Origin: Bacteroidia bacterium
Lineage (GTDB): Bacteria; Bacteroidota; Bacteroidia; SpSt-205
DNA length: 64,000 nucleotides
Reading direction: 5' to 3'
Assembly (NCBI GenBank): GCA_026003215.1
Contig: BPGV01000001.1
Coordinates: 2,137,729-2,201,728, forward strand
Positions within the stretch are counted from its first letter, which is position 1, and each line of letters begins with the position of its first letter. A program made the position numbers and the translations under genes. The notes beneath the pieces were generated by a model that did not search any database, was not told where the DNA came from, and was given only the letters and a program-made list of their open reading frames with translations. This document shows positions 44,449 through 52,556 of the stretch, piece after piece.

Positions 44449-44787
44449 TAGGGTATGTAACGCTTACTGCAAAGAGTCTCTCTCGGATATGGCTTGGGTC
44501 TCTGGCGGTGCTACCTTCTATCAGACGCCCCTTTATAGGATGCAGGCTGGACAACCATCCTCTTGTTGCGGTGTTGCTTTTCTTTCGGAGCTACCGCGTG
44601 CCTTTCTTTATAGCACGCCTGAGCTGCGCCTCGCGTAAAGAACACAGGTATAGGTAAGGCGAAGTCAAAGGTTTATCTTGCTATCTCTCTTGGTTTCGTT
44701 GCATGCCCTTGTCAGGGTACTCTTCATCGGAAAGCAAGCATGAGGTTAGGATCTCTTAGGGGGGGCATTACCTGCTGGCACACAAGC
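44449..44787. other. Non-coding gap between convergent genes
   Basis: 339 nt between prs and the convergent TonB receptor. Short ORFs here have no family look or start signals. A weak inverted repeat GCGTGC...GCACGC lies at 44596-44618. I see no RNA gene or clear terminator. Confidence 0.5.
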
Positions 44788-46827
44788 CTACCACTGCGTC
44801 CGGAGCGCCAGCGTGACCGTTCGCCCTAAGAAAGGCATGTTACCCACGCTTAGGTGGTCCCAGCCGTAGGTATTTAGGAGATTTTCCACGGACATATCCA
44901 GAAAAACAGCAAGGTTTTCGGTCTGAGAAAAGCGGTGTAACGGTAGGTGATAGCTATACCGCAGGTGTACGAGGGCATAAGCGGGGGTAAAGTCCTCTAT
45001 GTATATCGTACGGGACAAGCGCTTTTGGGCGGCTGCGGCGTAAACCTCTGTGGTAAAGCGATGGCTTTTATACAGCTGAGTGAAGCGCAAGCGTCCCCAT
45101 AAAGGGTATATCCATGGGAGCGGTTCGTGGAGGGAGACATGCCAGCCGTAGGTATAGCCGGCCCAGCCTTCTATGAGCTGACCTGAAGCCAAGTGCCCCC
45201 TACTGGTAAGCGTAAATCCTGTCGTGAGGGCTTCCCCCGTATTGCGGAGGAGGCGCCACGCTTGTAGTGTGGCGTTGGTGAGGCTGCCCGCCCGCAAAAA
45301 AGTTATAGGTGCGATATACGCCCAAAGGTAGTTGTAAAATCCCCGAATCTCTATGTGAAAGGCCTCTCGCTGATAACGATAGCTCGTCTCGGTGCGTAAG
45401 AGTTTTTCGGGTACCAGGGCAGAGTTGCCCATCTGTATGCTATTGTCCATGGGCACATACAAGTAGTAAGCATAGAGTTCGGTGTGGGTGGGGGGGCGTG
45501 TCCCTATCTGGGTGCTTAGTTGGAAGGTGTGGGCTTTGCGCGTGTAGCCTAAAGAAAGTTTGCCTTGGTAAGTCCAAAATGCGCTGCGGGTGTAGCTTTG
45601 CCCGGCATAGTATTCCTGGTAGACGCGTAAGGGGGCAAAGTGGAGGGTATCGCCCACCGCATACTGCAAGTAAGTCACGCCTGCTTCGGGGTGGATTTGC
45701 CAGGGGGGCTTTTGGTAGCGTAGGCTCAGGTGAGTAGAAGCCTGCTGGAACCGAATGTCGGACAGATTACGCAGGAACATCGGCGTGCCGCCACTCAAGG
45801 GGTACATGGTCATGTCAGCGCTGGCCGTGCTGTAGCTGTACTCGGCGTGGTGGTGTAGCGTAAAAGGGCCTTGCTGCCACCAGCGTATCTCCGAGGAAGC
45901 ACCGGCGGTGCGTGTGAGCCCCTTCATCGGCATGTGCATCCCCGGCATGACGATGCGCTGGCGTATCTCGCTTTCGGAACGGCCCTCATCCGTCATGTCG
46001 TGAAAGACGGTATTGCCATACACTTGGACGGCTACACGTTCGCCCCACAAATAGCGCAGCCGTGCTAAGTGCATCGCCGAATGGCGCGTATCCATAATGA
46101 GAGCAGGATATGCTACATCGTACAAGTAATCGCCTAAGTATGAAAGTTCTACGCGGCTTTGAGGGCTTATCTGGTAGGAGGCAGTAGCGTAAAGGTGAGC
46201 TTTTTTGAAGGGATTTAGGTCAAATAGTGTATCTTTTGCCCATGCAGGAACATCCCAGGCCACACCGGGGGTGCGGGTGTTTCCGGTGCGATAGCTCCCT
46301 CCATAACGCAGGGTTAGGCCTGAGGCGAAAGCCCAGCGTTTAGAAGTCTGCCGGTGCCGTGCCGTGCAAAAGAAACGATTATAGTTGTCGCTGACAGCTA
46401 TGGTGGCGTTGCCGCCGGAGGGGCCCGTGGCTGAGAGAAGCTGTGCGGATAAAGTGGGTGTTGCGCCCCAGGCTTGTCGATTTTCCCAAGAGGCGCCCGC
46501 TATGCTGGAAGCTTCTGTAAAGGTGAGTACAGGGTCCATCTTATCCACGCAGGCAGGGACCACGCGCATGCCCTCTATGGTAACCTGCATTTGCTGAGGG
46601 AGGAAGCCCTGATATACTACTTCTTGCGCAAAGGGTACGCTGCGATATACGAGCTTGAGGTCGGGCAAGAGCTGAGCTACTTTCTCGGGGCCTGACTGAG
46701 TGGAGGCAGCGCTTATGGCTTGGGGACTCATGCTTACGATGGGCACACTGTCCAAGAAGTACTCCGGCAAGCTATCCCGGTCTTGTGCCCACACCCACCC
46801 CAAGAGTAGCCAAAAGCCCCTCTTCAT
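44788..46827 (-). CDS. TonB-dependent receptor, copper-receptor type
   Basis: Outer-membrane active transporter of 679 residues: signal peptide (GFWLLLGWVWA), a plug domain (about 30-150), then a 22-strand barrel ending in a C-terminal aromatic strand (TVTLALRTQW). The plug has PACVDKMDP with C93 and M97, the CxxxM spacing reported for the copper receptor OprC. A Met/His-rich loop MPGMHMPM supports copper. It is also unusually short of a CarboxypepD_reg extension common in Bacteroidota. Copper specificity is inference. ATG 46827 is the start; a longer frame reads into the adjacent membrane-protein gene. Confidence 0.85.
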   Translation of the reverse strand: MKRGFWLLLGWVWAQDRDSLPEYFLDSVPIVSMSPQAISAASTQSGPEKVAQLLPDLKLVYRSVPFAQEVVYQGFLPQQMQVTIEGMRVVPACVDKMDPVLTFTEASSIAGASWENRQAWGATPTLSAQLLSATGPSGGNATIAVSDNYNRFFCTARHRQTSKRWAFASGLTLRYGGSYRTGNTRTPGVAWDVPAWAKDTLFDLNPFKKAHLYATASYQISPQSRVELSYLGDYLYDVAYPALIMDTRHSAMHLARLRYLWGERVAVQVYGNTVFHDMTDEGRSESEIRQRIVMPGMHMPMKGLTRTAGASSEIRWWQQGPFTLHHHAEYSYSTASADMTMYPLSGGTPMFLRNLSDIRFQQASTHLSLRYQKPPWQIHPEAGVTYLQYAVGDTLHFAPLRVYQEYYAGQSYTRSAFWTYQGKLSLGYTRKAHTFQLSTQIGTRPPTHTELYAYYLYVPMDNSIQMGNSALVPEKLLRTETSYRYQREAFHIEIRGFYNYLWAYIAPITFLRAGSLTNATLQAWRLLRNTGEALTTGFTLTSRGHLASGQLIEGWAGYTYGWHVSLHEPLPWIYPLWGRLRFTQLYKSHRFTTEVYAAAAQKRLSRTIYIEDFTPAYALVHLRYSYHLPLHRFSQTENLAVFLDMSVENLLNTYGWDHLSVGNMPFLGRTVTLALRTQW

Positions 46828-46828
46828 T

Positions 46829-47290
46829 TCAGGGAAGTACTTGGAGGAGCAGGGGTCGAACGGTTTGCCATACGGAGGCAAAGAAGAGGCCCCAGCATAC
46901 CATAGCTATGGTCATGCGCTGTCCGATGAGGTGCCTTGGGCTGCCAAAGGCTAAGGCGATAGCGGTACCGATAGGCGGGCTGAGGATGGGGGGGGTGAGG
47001 AAGGCTACGCCCCATAGCCCGTACTTAGCCCAGAGGCGGGCCCATTTTTCCGAGGGGGTGAAGTGGGCCGGGCGTCCTCTGCGTTGAGCTATCCACGCTC
47101 GGATTTTATCCCCAAAGTAGGTAAAGAGCCATACGCCGAGAATACCCCCGACCGTGGTGCTCAAAAACTGCTCCCAAAAGCTTAGCTTAAGAGCCATGCT
47201 CATGCCTACCCCTACCATGAATTTCAGGGCGCTCATGAGGGCAATAGAGAGGTAGGAAAGCCAGGACACCTCAGCTGTGAAGGGCGCCAT
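46829..47290 (-). CDS. Small integral membrane protein
   Basis: 153 residues with three or four predicted helices (LSYLSIALMSALKFMVGVG, FLSTTVGGILGVWLFTYFG, LWGVAFLTPPILSPPIGTAIALAFG in parts, and a last helix WGLFFASVW). A positively charged loop (IRAWIAQRRGRP) separates the first two from the rest. The pattern weakly recalls small multidrug-export-like or DedA-like proteins, but I do not recognise the family. It overlaps upp by 20 nt and ends 1 nt before the TonB receptor start, so one transcript is likely. Confidence 0.6.
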   Translation of the reverse strand: MAPFTAEVSWLSYLSIALMSALKFMVGVGMSMALKLSFWEQFLSTTVGGILGVWLFTYFGDKIRAWIAQRRGRPAHFTPSEKWARLWAKYGLWGVAFLTPPILSPPIGTAIALAFGSPRHLIGQRMTIAMVCWGLFFASVWQTVRPLLLQVLP

Positions 47291-47921
47291 ACGCTAAGTC
47301 ACCTGCATCCCCCAGCCCGGGTACGATATACGCACGGGCGGTGAGCTCTTTGTCCACGGCCCCTACGTATAAATGAGCCTGGGGCAGCTTTTTTTGCACG
47401 GCTTTGATGCCGTATTCCGAAGCAATGAGGGCCATGATGAAAAGATTTTTGGGTTGGCCCCGCAGGAGGAGGGCTTCGTACGAGAGGAGGAGGCTATTAC
47501 CGGTAGCCAGCATGGGGTCCATAAGAATGACGATTCGTCCAGTGAGGGAGGGCACCGCTAAGTAATCTACCTGTACTTGCACTTCACGGTTGGTGAGTTC
47601 GGTGCGGTAGGCGGCGACAAAGCCCACATCGGCAAAGTCAAAGGCTTCTAAGGCCCCCTCTAAGAAGGCATTGCCGGCCCGTAGGATGCTTACAAGCACT
47701 GGCGGTTCGGCCAAGACCGCACAGGTAGCCTGGCCAAGGGGAGTGGTAATCTCGGCTTGCATATAAGGCAGCTCTCGGCTAATCTCATACGCTAAGAGAA
47801 AACCGGCTCGTTTGAGGTTCCAACGGAAGCGGTGGCGGTCTTTTTGGAGTTTTTGGTTGCGCAGTTCGGCCAGCACTTGGCTAAACACAGAGGGCGTCTC
47901 AGTCAGTACGCGTAAGGGCAT
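47271..47921 (-). CDS. upp: Uracil phosphoribosyltransferase
   Basis: Salvages uracil with PRPP to UMP. The 216-residue protein has VSILRAGNAFLEG, the PRPP loop ILMDPMLATGNS, and the uracil-binding C-terminal YIVPGLGDAGDLAYG. TAACTTCG lies 4 nt before the ATG. It is first of a unit with the small membrane protein and the TonB receptor. Confidence 0.95.
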   Translation of the reverse strand: MPLRVLTETPSVFSQVLAELRNQKLQKDRHRFRWNLKRAGFLLAYEISRELPYMQAEITTPLGQATCAVLAEPPVLVSILRAGNAFLEGALEAFDFADVGFVAAYRTELTNREVQVQVDYLAVPSLTGRIVILMDPMLATGNSLLLSYEALLLRGQPKNLFIMALIASEYGIKAVQKKLPQAHLYVGAVDKELTARAYIVPGLGDAGDLAYGALHS

Positions 47922-47925
47922 GCGG

Positions 47926-47933
47926 CGAAGTTA
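47926..47933 (-). promoter_or_regulatory. upp: -7 box (TAACTTCG) of upp
   Basis: One mismatch to TAnnTTTG on the minus strand, 4 nt before the upp ATG. Confidence 0.45.
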
Positions 47934-48794
47934 TCACAAGCGCCAAGTTGAAAAGCGATAGCGCTTCTCCCAGTGGGGACAAAAGGAGAGAAAGAATCGC
48001 TCTATGCCTGGCAGGATAGAGCCGCTAAAGTCAAAGGTTTTTTGGGCGGCATGGGTGTGGTGTATAGCTTCGGAGAGGAGGCGGGTCATGGCTTGGGGAT
48101 GGGCTTCGGGGAGGCGCGCGCTGGCTATGTACCATACCCGCTTTTCTCCGATGAGGAAAAACCCCACGGCTTGGGGTGGGTGGCCCACCGTTAAGACTTG
48201 CCAGGGCTGAGGCCACCGGAGCAATCGCCGGAGTACTTCTACAAAGCGTTTCTTGAGGCCTGGGGGATAGTGGGCTTCCCAAAAAGCAAAAGCTTCGGAA
48301 GGGTGGATACGAGAGATAGGCAGGTTTTCGGCCTGGCGGAGCTTGCGCCGTAACTCTCTGTCTGGCTCAAACTCGCCTGGGGCCAGAACAAAGCTCCCGT
48401 CGGCGTGCAAGCGCAGGCCGGCTTGCGCAAAAGGGGGGAGATAGCTCCACGCTGGACTTAGGCTCCCGGCCCACAGAGAGCGGTGCGTGCGTTGGATATG
48501 TTCCACAAGTACGCGTAAATAAGGGGCGCGTTGGGCGTCTGTGGTGAGGGGAGCATAGAGTCTCGGACTAAGCCAGGGCATTCCCAAGGGGTGTCGGTGC
48601 AAGCGCAGCGGTCCCACGATGCGTACCGCAAAAGGCCAGGCTGCCTGCGGCGTGCTGCCTGCTTCTATGACCACAGCCCCCCACGGAAGGCCCAAGCTTT
48701 CCCACCATTCCCAGGCTAAAAATGGCTCTTCCGCATAGGGAAGGCTACCCCATACCTGCTTGAGCAGGCAACCCTCTGCCCAGTAGGCCTTCAC
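47934..48794 (-). CDS. FemAB/GNAT-like acyltransferase
   Basis: A 286-residue protein. The C-terminal half has the acyltransferase pattern KTFDFSGSILPGIERFFLSFC, common to FemAB-like and GNAT proteins of Bacteroidota, with a central VLTVGHPPQAVGFFLIGEKRVWYIAS (given in parts) resembling an acetyl-CoA-binding core. Substrate unknown. GTG 48794 overlaps the DUF5686 stop by 4 nt (GTGA), which fixes the start; the longer frame inside the neighbour is not used. Confidence 0.7.
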   Translation of the reverse strand: MKAYWAEGCLLKQVWGSLPYAEEPFLAWEWWESLGLPWGAVVIEAGSTPQAAWPFAVRIVGPLRLHRHPLGMPWLSPRLYAPLTTDAQRAPYLRVLVEHIQRTHRSLWAGSLSPAWSYLPPFAQAGLRLHADGSFVLAPGEFEPDRELRRKLRQAENLPISRIHPSEAFAFWEAHYPPGLKKRFVEVLRRLLRWPQPWQVLTVGHPPQAVGFFLIGEKRVWYIASARLPEAHPQAMTRLLSEAIHHTHAAQKTFDFSGSILPGIERFFLSFCPHWEKRYRFSTWRL

Positions 48795-51301
48795 GGGAAG
48801 GTGCGCTTGAAAGGAGAAAACTCGCCCGTGGGGACACCCAGCCCAAAGCTTAGTGCCCCTGCGCGATAAGGCCCCCATAATCCCGTATGTATGCCTATGC
48901 TTGGCGGGGGTAATAGGCCCGTACGTTTTAGCCGTAAGGAAAGGTAGAAGCTTCCTTCGGCGTGCCAGCCATCTTGGTGGGTATAAAGTACCCGCAGGGT
49001 AAAGTTTTCGTCCCAGGGGAGCTGTCGCACCAGGGGGATGAGGCGAACTAAAGCGCCTTTGGGGAGCCAAGAAAGCGCGTTTTGCACCAGGAAGGGCCCA
49101 CCCGCTTGGTACAACGGCCAGCGCATGAGAGCCGTATAGCTCTTGTGTAGGTAAAAGGGCAGCGTGACGGGATAAAGCGCATCTGCCCAAGGGGCAGGCC
49201 TATTTTGCCAGCCTAAGGTAGAAAAGAACTGGAGCTTGCCTGCGGGGCTAATCGAGAGTTGGAGTTCGGGGCCGGCGGTAAGGGAGAGGAGCTGTCCCCA
49301 AGGAAGGAAAGCCACTTCGGCGCCTGCATGCAGGCGCAGCTCAAAGAGGCCTTCTGGAGGGAGGAGTTCGGTCCGGGCCGGTGTGGTGAAGGTGTAGGTT
49401 CCGGGGGCCCACTGGACCCTTACGCCTATACGCTTGGATTCGTAAAAAGTTTCTTGTTTTTCGGTGGCGGGGCGTCTATCCCACATAAGCTGCAGCGTGG
49501 TGCGGAGGGTACGGTGCCAGTGCCGTCCCACCTGAATAGCGGCCAGTGGGTGGGCGTATCCCTGCCAGGGCGCCTCCCGTAGTAAAAGCCAGCCCAACGC
49601 ATTCCACAGAAGAGGGAAGCGTATGCCCTCCGGAGGCTCTCGTACTTCTACTCCCCCTGCTATATCTACTCGCCAGAGCGGATACACCGCCTGCGTCCAG
49701 GATAGGCGTAGCAGCGGGGCTACCCGCCGCCATCCAAACCCATACCGGAAATACGCCTGTGCTTGGTAGCGGGCGCCCTTTGGCCGGAGGCTCTTCTCCC
49801 AGCCCGTCTGGAGGGTTATACCCCATCCCTCTAAGTGCGTATAAAAGGGCCAGCCTACCCGCACATATAGCTCTTGGCGACTCTCACTGCCCCGCCAGGT
49901 TCTTGACCATGTCAGCCCTTCGGCGGCAAGGCTAACCCCTCCAGTGACTCGCTTGCCAAGGGAGTCCCGTACAGCGACTACGCTGTCGTGCTGCTGGATA
50001 TAGACCCACTGGCTACTGTCCAGCGGCGCCGAACGCACACTATCCCAAAAGGCAGAAGAGGGTCTCTCTGCGCCGGGAAACACCCGTACCCGTTCTCCAA
50101 AATCTATCTGCTCTACCCGAAAGGTATCTATGGGTGCTTGGGGTGCTTTCCGGGGGGGGGTAGGTTGTGCCTGGGGAGGAGAGGACCGGGCAGAAGGTTG
50201 GCGCTGGGTAGTTGTGTCTTCTTTCTTTTTTTTAGAGGCCACGGCCAAAACCTGATATTTTTTATAGGAGGCGTACCCTTCGCCCCATAGTTGGATTTTG
50301 CCTATGGGAACATCTACGCGGAACCTTCCTTTGAAGTTGAGTTCGCCGATTTGGTAGCAGGTACCTACGGGGAGGAAGGTCACCCGCACACCCAGCGACT
50401 CCGCATACTGGATAGGTCGAGGAGCTTTTATAGCCCATTCCAGCCCTGCCAAAGCATAACTTTCATCCCCCAGCACCAAATATCCTTCTATGCAGGGGGA
50501 GAAGCGGCTTTTGGGTTCTACGGCAATCTTGTAGAAAAAGCCTTCCTCATCCCAGTAGCTGCCTATGAGCCGATAACGATAGTGCATGAGGGCATCCCGC
50601 GCTAAGGGGAGGATAAGCGGGGAAGGCGTCAGCTCCTCTAAACTCAGCCGTTCTCCATACGGGTCAAACCCTTGAAAAATCCAGCTGCCCAAAAAGCTAT
50701 ATTGTCTGGTGCCTACCACACGGGAATGGATGATTTCTTCTCGGTATTTGTCTGGGGGTTGAAAGTACAGCACAGAGGTAGCCTCACTCATGAAGAGAAT
50801 ATCGCCTTTTATACCCGCTTGGGTTAAGAGCTTGCGGATAGCTCCACTTGCATGGCTATCTATCCGTGCGGTGAAAAGCGTATAGGTTTCTGTGCGGAAA
50901 GCCGATAGGCAGGAACGGTTTTGGTCTTTGGCGGCGATGGCTTTGCGTATAAGGAGGAGGGCGGGATCTTCGTTTCCTTCGGTAATGGTCACGGCTGGTA
51001 GCCGTACCTCCTGCGGGTAAAGCTTAAAGACAAGGGTGTGGGGGGCTTCCCTCAAGGTGACCGTGTCCCTTCGGGTGCGATAGCCTAAGTGCCGCAGTTC
51101 TATTACCAGCTGGTCCCCGACGTAGGCGAGAGTGAAGCGCCCATCTTTGCCCGCTACCGTCTGAAAGCCCGTCTCCGGCAGGCGAATCATCGTGTAGGGC
51201 AGCGGTTGTCCTTGGGGATCAACTACTTGGCCGGAGAGGGACGCAGTTTGTGTCCAGCCTGCCGTTATCATACCCAAGCCGAAGACCCAGCTTCGCCCCA
51301 C
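48791..51301 (-). CDS. DUF5686 outer-membrane protein with regulatory-like domain
   Basis: An 836-residue exported protein. The signal peptide (VFGLGMITAGWTQ) is followed by a carboxypeptidase-regulatory-like beta-sandwich (about 20-105, LSGQVVDPQGQPLPYTMIRLPE). The DUF5686 region comes next (about 110-390, with AIAAKDQNR). A charged, disordered segment (about 395-470) leads to a C-terminal beta-barrel with many aromatic strands. Typical Bacteroidota outer-membrane protein of unknown function. GTG 51301 is chosen since a CATCTTTG box ends 4 nt upstream and upstream codons would destroy the signal peptide. Confidence 0.85.
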   Translation of the reverse strand: MGRSWVFGLGMITAGWTQTASLSGQVVDPQGQPLPYTMIRLPETGFQTVAGKDGRFTLAYVGDQLVIELRHLGYRTRRDTVTLREAPHTLVFKLYPQEVRLPAVTITEGNEDPALLLIRKAIAAKDQNRSCLSAFRTETYTLFTARIDSHASGAIRKLLTQAGIKGDILFMSEATSVLYFQPPDKYREEIIHSRVVGTRQYSFLGSWIFQGFDPYGERLSLEELTPSPLILPLARDALMHYRYRLIGSYWDEEGFFYKIAVEPKSRFSPCIEGYLVLGDESYALAGLEWAIKAPRPIQYAESLGVRVTFLPVGTCYQIGELNFKGRFRVDVPIGKIQLWGEGYASYKKYQVLAVASKKKKEDTTTQRQPSARSSPPQAQPTPPRKAPQAPIDTFRVEQIDFGERVRVFPGAERPSSAFWDSVRSAPLDSSQWVYIQQHDSVVAVRDSLGKRVTGGVSLAAEGLTWSRTWRGSESRQELYVRVGWPFYTHLEGWGITLQTGWEKSLRPKGARYQAQAYFRYGFGWRRVAPLLRLSWTQAVYPLWRVDIAGGVEVREPPEGIRFPLLWNALGWLLLREAPWQGYAHPLAAIQVGRHWHRTLRTTLQLMWDRRPATEKQETFYESKRIGVRVQWAPGTYTFTTPARTELLPPEGLFELRLHAGAEVAFLPWGQLLSLTAGPELQLSISPAGKLQFFSTLGWQNRPAPWADALYPVTLPFYLHKSYTALMRWPLYQAGGPFLVQNALSWLPKGALVRLIPLVRQLPWDENFTLRVLYTHQDGWHAEGSFYLSLRLKRTGLLPPPSIGIHTGLWGPYRAGALSFGLGVPTGEFSPFKRTFP

Positions 51302-51305
51302 CAGA

Positions 51306-51313
51306 CAAAGATG
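51306..51313 (-). promoter_or_regulatory. -7 box (CATCTTTG) of the DUF5686 gene
   Basis: One mismatch (first base) to TAnnTTTG, 4 nt before GTG 51301. It decides a start that would otherwise be placed far upstream. Confidence 0.4.
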
Positions 51314-51375
51314 AGGGTTTCGCCGTAGAGTAGACGGGAACCTTTGAACAAGCGTTTTTGGTTTGCAAACTAAAT

Positions 51376-52161
51376 ATGCGCATGCGAATAGCTGTATTTT
51401 GGCTTGCTGTGGGGGTATGGGCCTTGGTTGCATTTAGAGAGGCCAACTCTAATCAACCGCCTGTGGGCTATACGGGCGCTCCAGGCGATAACGGCACCTG
51501 CCGAAGCTGCCATGGCGGAGGAACAGGCGCTCCTACTATCTCCCTCACCATGAATGGACAGACTCCTACCACTTACATCCCCGGCGGCCCTTCAGTACCT
51601 GTGCAAGTGACGGTAAGCCATCCTTCTGCCAGCATGTATGGTTTTCAGGTCACGGTGCTTAGCAGCCAGGCAGGACAAGAAAATACCCCTAATCAAGGGC
51701 TGAGCACTACGGGCGCCACAGGCGTTGTCCTCCAGACGGGTACAGGCGGACGCAAGTATGTAGGACATAATCCCGCGTCGGCCACAGGTAGTTGGACATT
51801 CAATTGGACGCCGCCCGCTACGAATGTGGGGCCTATCACCTGGTATATCGCCGCTAACGCTGCGAATGGAAACAGTACTACCAGCGGTGATGCGACCGGC
51901 ACCCTTACGGTGACCCTTCAGCCGGATGTCTCAGCTGCCCTCTCCGATATAAAGCGAGAAAAGCTTTTTACGCAGGTGGGCGGCATGGTTTCTTTCTTGG
52001 CTGAGGTGGAAGAGGTGGTTTTATACACTTTGGATGGGCGGCGGGTAGGTCGGTGGGAGAGGCCTGCTGCGCTGGGGCTGCCGGGGCCTGGGCTATACTT
52101 TTTGCGCTTGCGCAGGGGAGGAGAAGAGACGATACACCGCCTCGTCTGGCTGGGCGAGTGA
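51376..52161 (+). CDS. T9SS cargo with CxxCH and choice-of-anchor-V-like domain
   Basis: 261-residue exported protein. After the signal (IAVFWLAVGVWALVA) comes PVGYTGAPGDNGTCRSCHGGG, given in parts: a CxxCH site at CRSCH that could bind c-type heme. A beta-sandwich follows with GYQV-like strands and WTFNWTPPATNVGPITWYIAANA (in parts), which matches the choice-of-anchor V/Reeler-like family. The last 75 residues (VVLYTLDGRRVGRWE...GPGLYFLRLRRGGE) match a type A T9SS sorting domain. So it should pass the outer membrane through type IX secretion and be surface-bound or released. ATG 51376 or 51382. Confidence 0.8.
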   Translation: MRMRIAVFWLAVGVWALVAFREANSNQPPVGYTGAPGDNGTCRSCHGGGTGAPTISLTMNGQTPTTYIPGGPSVPVQVTVSHPSASMYGFQVTVLSSQAGQENTPNQGLSTTGATGVVLQTGTGGRKYVGHNPASATGSWTFNWTPPATNVGPITWYIAANAANGNSTTSGDATGTLTVTLQPDVSAALSDIKREKLFTQVGGMVSFLAEVEEVVLYTLDGRRVGRWERPAALGLPGPGLYFLRLRRGGEETIHRLVWLGE

Positions 52162-52556
52162 CCCCCCGCTCTAAGAGAGGGGTTAGCGGGTAGGGTTAGC
52201 CGGTAGGGGGCTTACTCTATCTCTTTTCGCATGGGATTGCCGCTTGGCGGGGTGGGGGGGTATTTAGTGCCACTGTAAGTCAGGGAAAGGATACTGCTAC
52301 GCGAAACTTATTTTCCGCAGTTTTTGCATTGCCACTTAGCTATGGGTTTTTGGGTTTAGGGGGAAAAGAAGGAGAGTTTTTTACATCAGGGGGCGGCGGC
52401 CCCCCGCAGGGGGGCCGCCGCCCCCCACCTCCCCACCTCCCAGAAGGGCTGGACTCCAGACCTACTGAACCCTTACTGGGGCCGCCGCCCCCACCGCTCT
52501 CCCACACCTGCGCCCCTACTTTCTGCTCGTGCCCTTTCCTCCGCCAATCCGTCTAT
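52162..52556. other. Non-coding gap with a GC-rich hairpin
   Basis: 395 nt between the T9SS cargo gene and the convergent uvrB. It holds the hairpin at 52389-52425 and low-complexity G- and C-rich stretches on both sides, but no convincing gene, promoter or T-tract terminator. Confidence 0.5.
52389..52425. repeat. GC-rich perfect hairpin, 17-bp stem, GCA loop
   Basis: Arms 52389-52405 and 52409-52425 are perfectly complementary (GGGGGCGGCGGCCCCCC) with a 3-nt loop. It lies between convergent genes, like the pair at 10.1 kb. Confidence 0.75.

Noticed and set aside
44429-44638. 69-residue ORF after prs
   Set aside because: No start signal, no family pattern and Cys-rich without spacing; likely chance.
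45309-45737. 142-residue frame opposite the TonB receptor
   Set aside because: Antisense shadow of a receptor with clear plug and barrel features.
47934-49190. Long 418-residue reading of the FemAB/GNAT-like gene
   Set aside because: The first 130 codons overlap the DUF5686 barrel antiparallel in frame only and show no homology pattern; GTG 48794 with a 4-nt overlap is the better start.
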